DNA of 64,000 nucleotides from Antedon mediterranea (Eukaryota > Echinodermata > Crinoidea > Comatulida > Antedonidae). Below, piece by piece: positions 63,409-64,000 of the stretch. Each line of letters begins with the position of its first letter. Position 1 is the stretch's first letter. Below the pieces are notes generated by a model. It made no database searches, had not been told where the DNA came from, and saw nothing but the letters and a program-made list of their open reading frames with translations. The stretch lies in the NCBI RefSeq assembly GCF_964355755.1, contig NC_092670.1:30057795-30121794 (forward strand), given 5' to 3'. Position numbers and translations under genes: made by a program.

Positions 63409-64000
63409 GTAAGTATAAATTAGTTGGAAAATATGTTTGGTGTCAATAGACGGTTAATAAATTAAGATTAAAAGAGGTAACATTAATTTAATTTGTAAAT
63501 AGATAACAAAAGGAACGATGGTACTTTGGTTGTCTATGTTTTCTAACATGAAAATCAATGACAATAATTTTTCTTTAATAAGACATAGGCCTATCATTTT
63601 TGGTAGACTTAAGAATGATCACATTCAGATTATTAAATTCTAAATTTCCAATTTCTTTTTACTATGCAGCAAATATTGAAGATGCATTTGTTATGTTAAA
63701 GTTGAAGTCATATTTTAGATAATTTTAGGAAATTTATAATCTATATTATATTATTCATTTTTTTACAGATGCGGATATTAGTGATTCATTTATTTTCTTC
63801 CTCATTTTAAAGTTCAAAACACTATTTTATTATTTTTGTCTTATTTATACATATTAGCTTAGATTTATAAAACCAGAGGACGCACACGCATCGCTCGTTC
63901 ATTTGATTTAGATCGGGCGCCCGTAGAATGTATTTATGTGAAAAGCCACAACAGGTTTGATGGGATATGATTATGTATATATATGGCTTCAATAAGATTC
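63409..64000. other. Start of intron 11
   Basis: AT-rich. No further LRR exon was recognised before the window ends. Confidence 0.5.

Noticed and set aside
63768-63800. Possible next LRR exon after tttttacag
   Set aside because: In the required phase the reading is CGY followed by a stop, with no LRR pattern.

Overview
The window is eukaryotic, AT-rich, intron-bearing and crowded with transposable elements. The word TAGGCCTA and its overlaps (for example 47060-47560 and 30650-30800) recurs in a way I associate with echinoderm genomes. It also holds a Gmr1-like LTR retrotransposon, a lineage described from deuterostomes. I infer an echinoderm or related marine deuterostome; the sequence alone does not fix the species.

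Host genes, all on the + strand: (1) the last three exons of a single-pass C-type-lectin-like receptor (27390-28682); (2) the last two exons of a polytopic membrane protein (33830-34637); (3) a leucine-rich-repeat receptor whose signal-peptide/LRRNT exon starts at 36927 and whose LRR exons, all joined by phase-2 introns, run through 63408 and continue beyond the window. Exons 5 and 6 of this LRR gene are separated by about 17.7 kb made almost entirely of nested transposons.

Mobile DNA, left to right: a partial fold-back element (1-858); a Penelope endonuclease remnant (about 1.8-2.2 kb); a stack in which a retroposon holds a CR1-like LINE, which holds a 3.9-kb TTAA-flanked element, which holds a mariner-type MITE (5.5-11.1 kb); a 0.7-kb tandem duplication with a perfect hairpin (12.3-14.1 kb); LINE remnants (14.1-16.2 kb); a Penelope RT remnant (17.6-18.8 kb) abutting tandem tRNA-like units (18.8-20.4 kb); a near-complete Gmr1-like LTR element with 133-bp LTRs inserted in a Penelope 3' region (20479-25253); a second TTAA element (30206-32633); a Rex1-type LINE (42.85-45.24 kb, minus); a 7-kb PIF/Harbinger element carrying a MADF/BESS gene and an antisense transposase (46463-53510); and a hAT-type/fold-back nest (53.7-58.8 kb) with a further hAT-type copy at 61869-63217 bounded by a perfect 8-bp target duplication.

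No prokaryotic genes, rRNA or CRISPR are present. The most notable items are the integrase-before-RT retrotransposon with SCAN-like Gag, the 367-bp tandem tRNA-like array, the hammerhead-like core split by the LTR insertion, the Harbinger transposase nested antisense in an intron of its partner gene, and the lectin-receptor tail cut by an in-frame stop.
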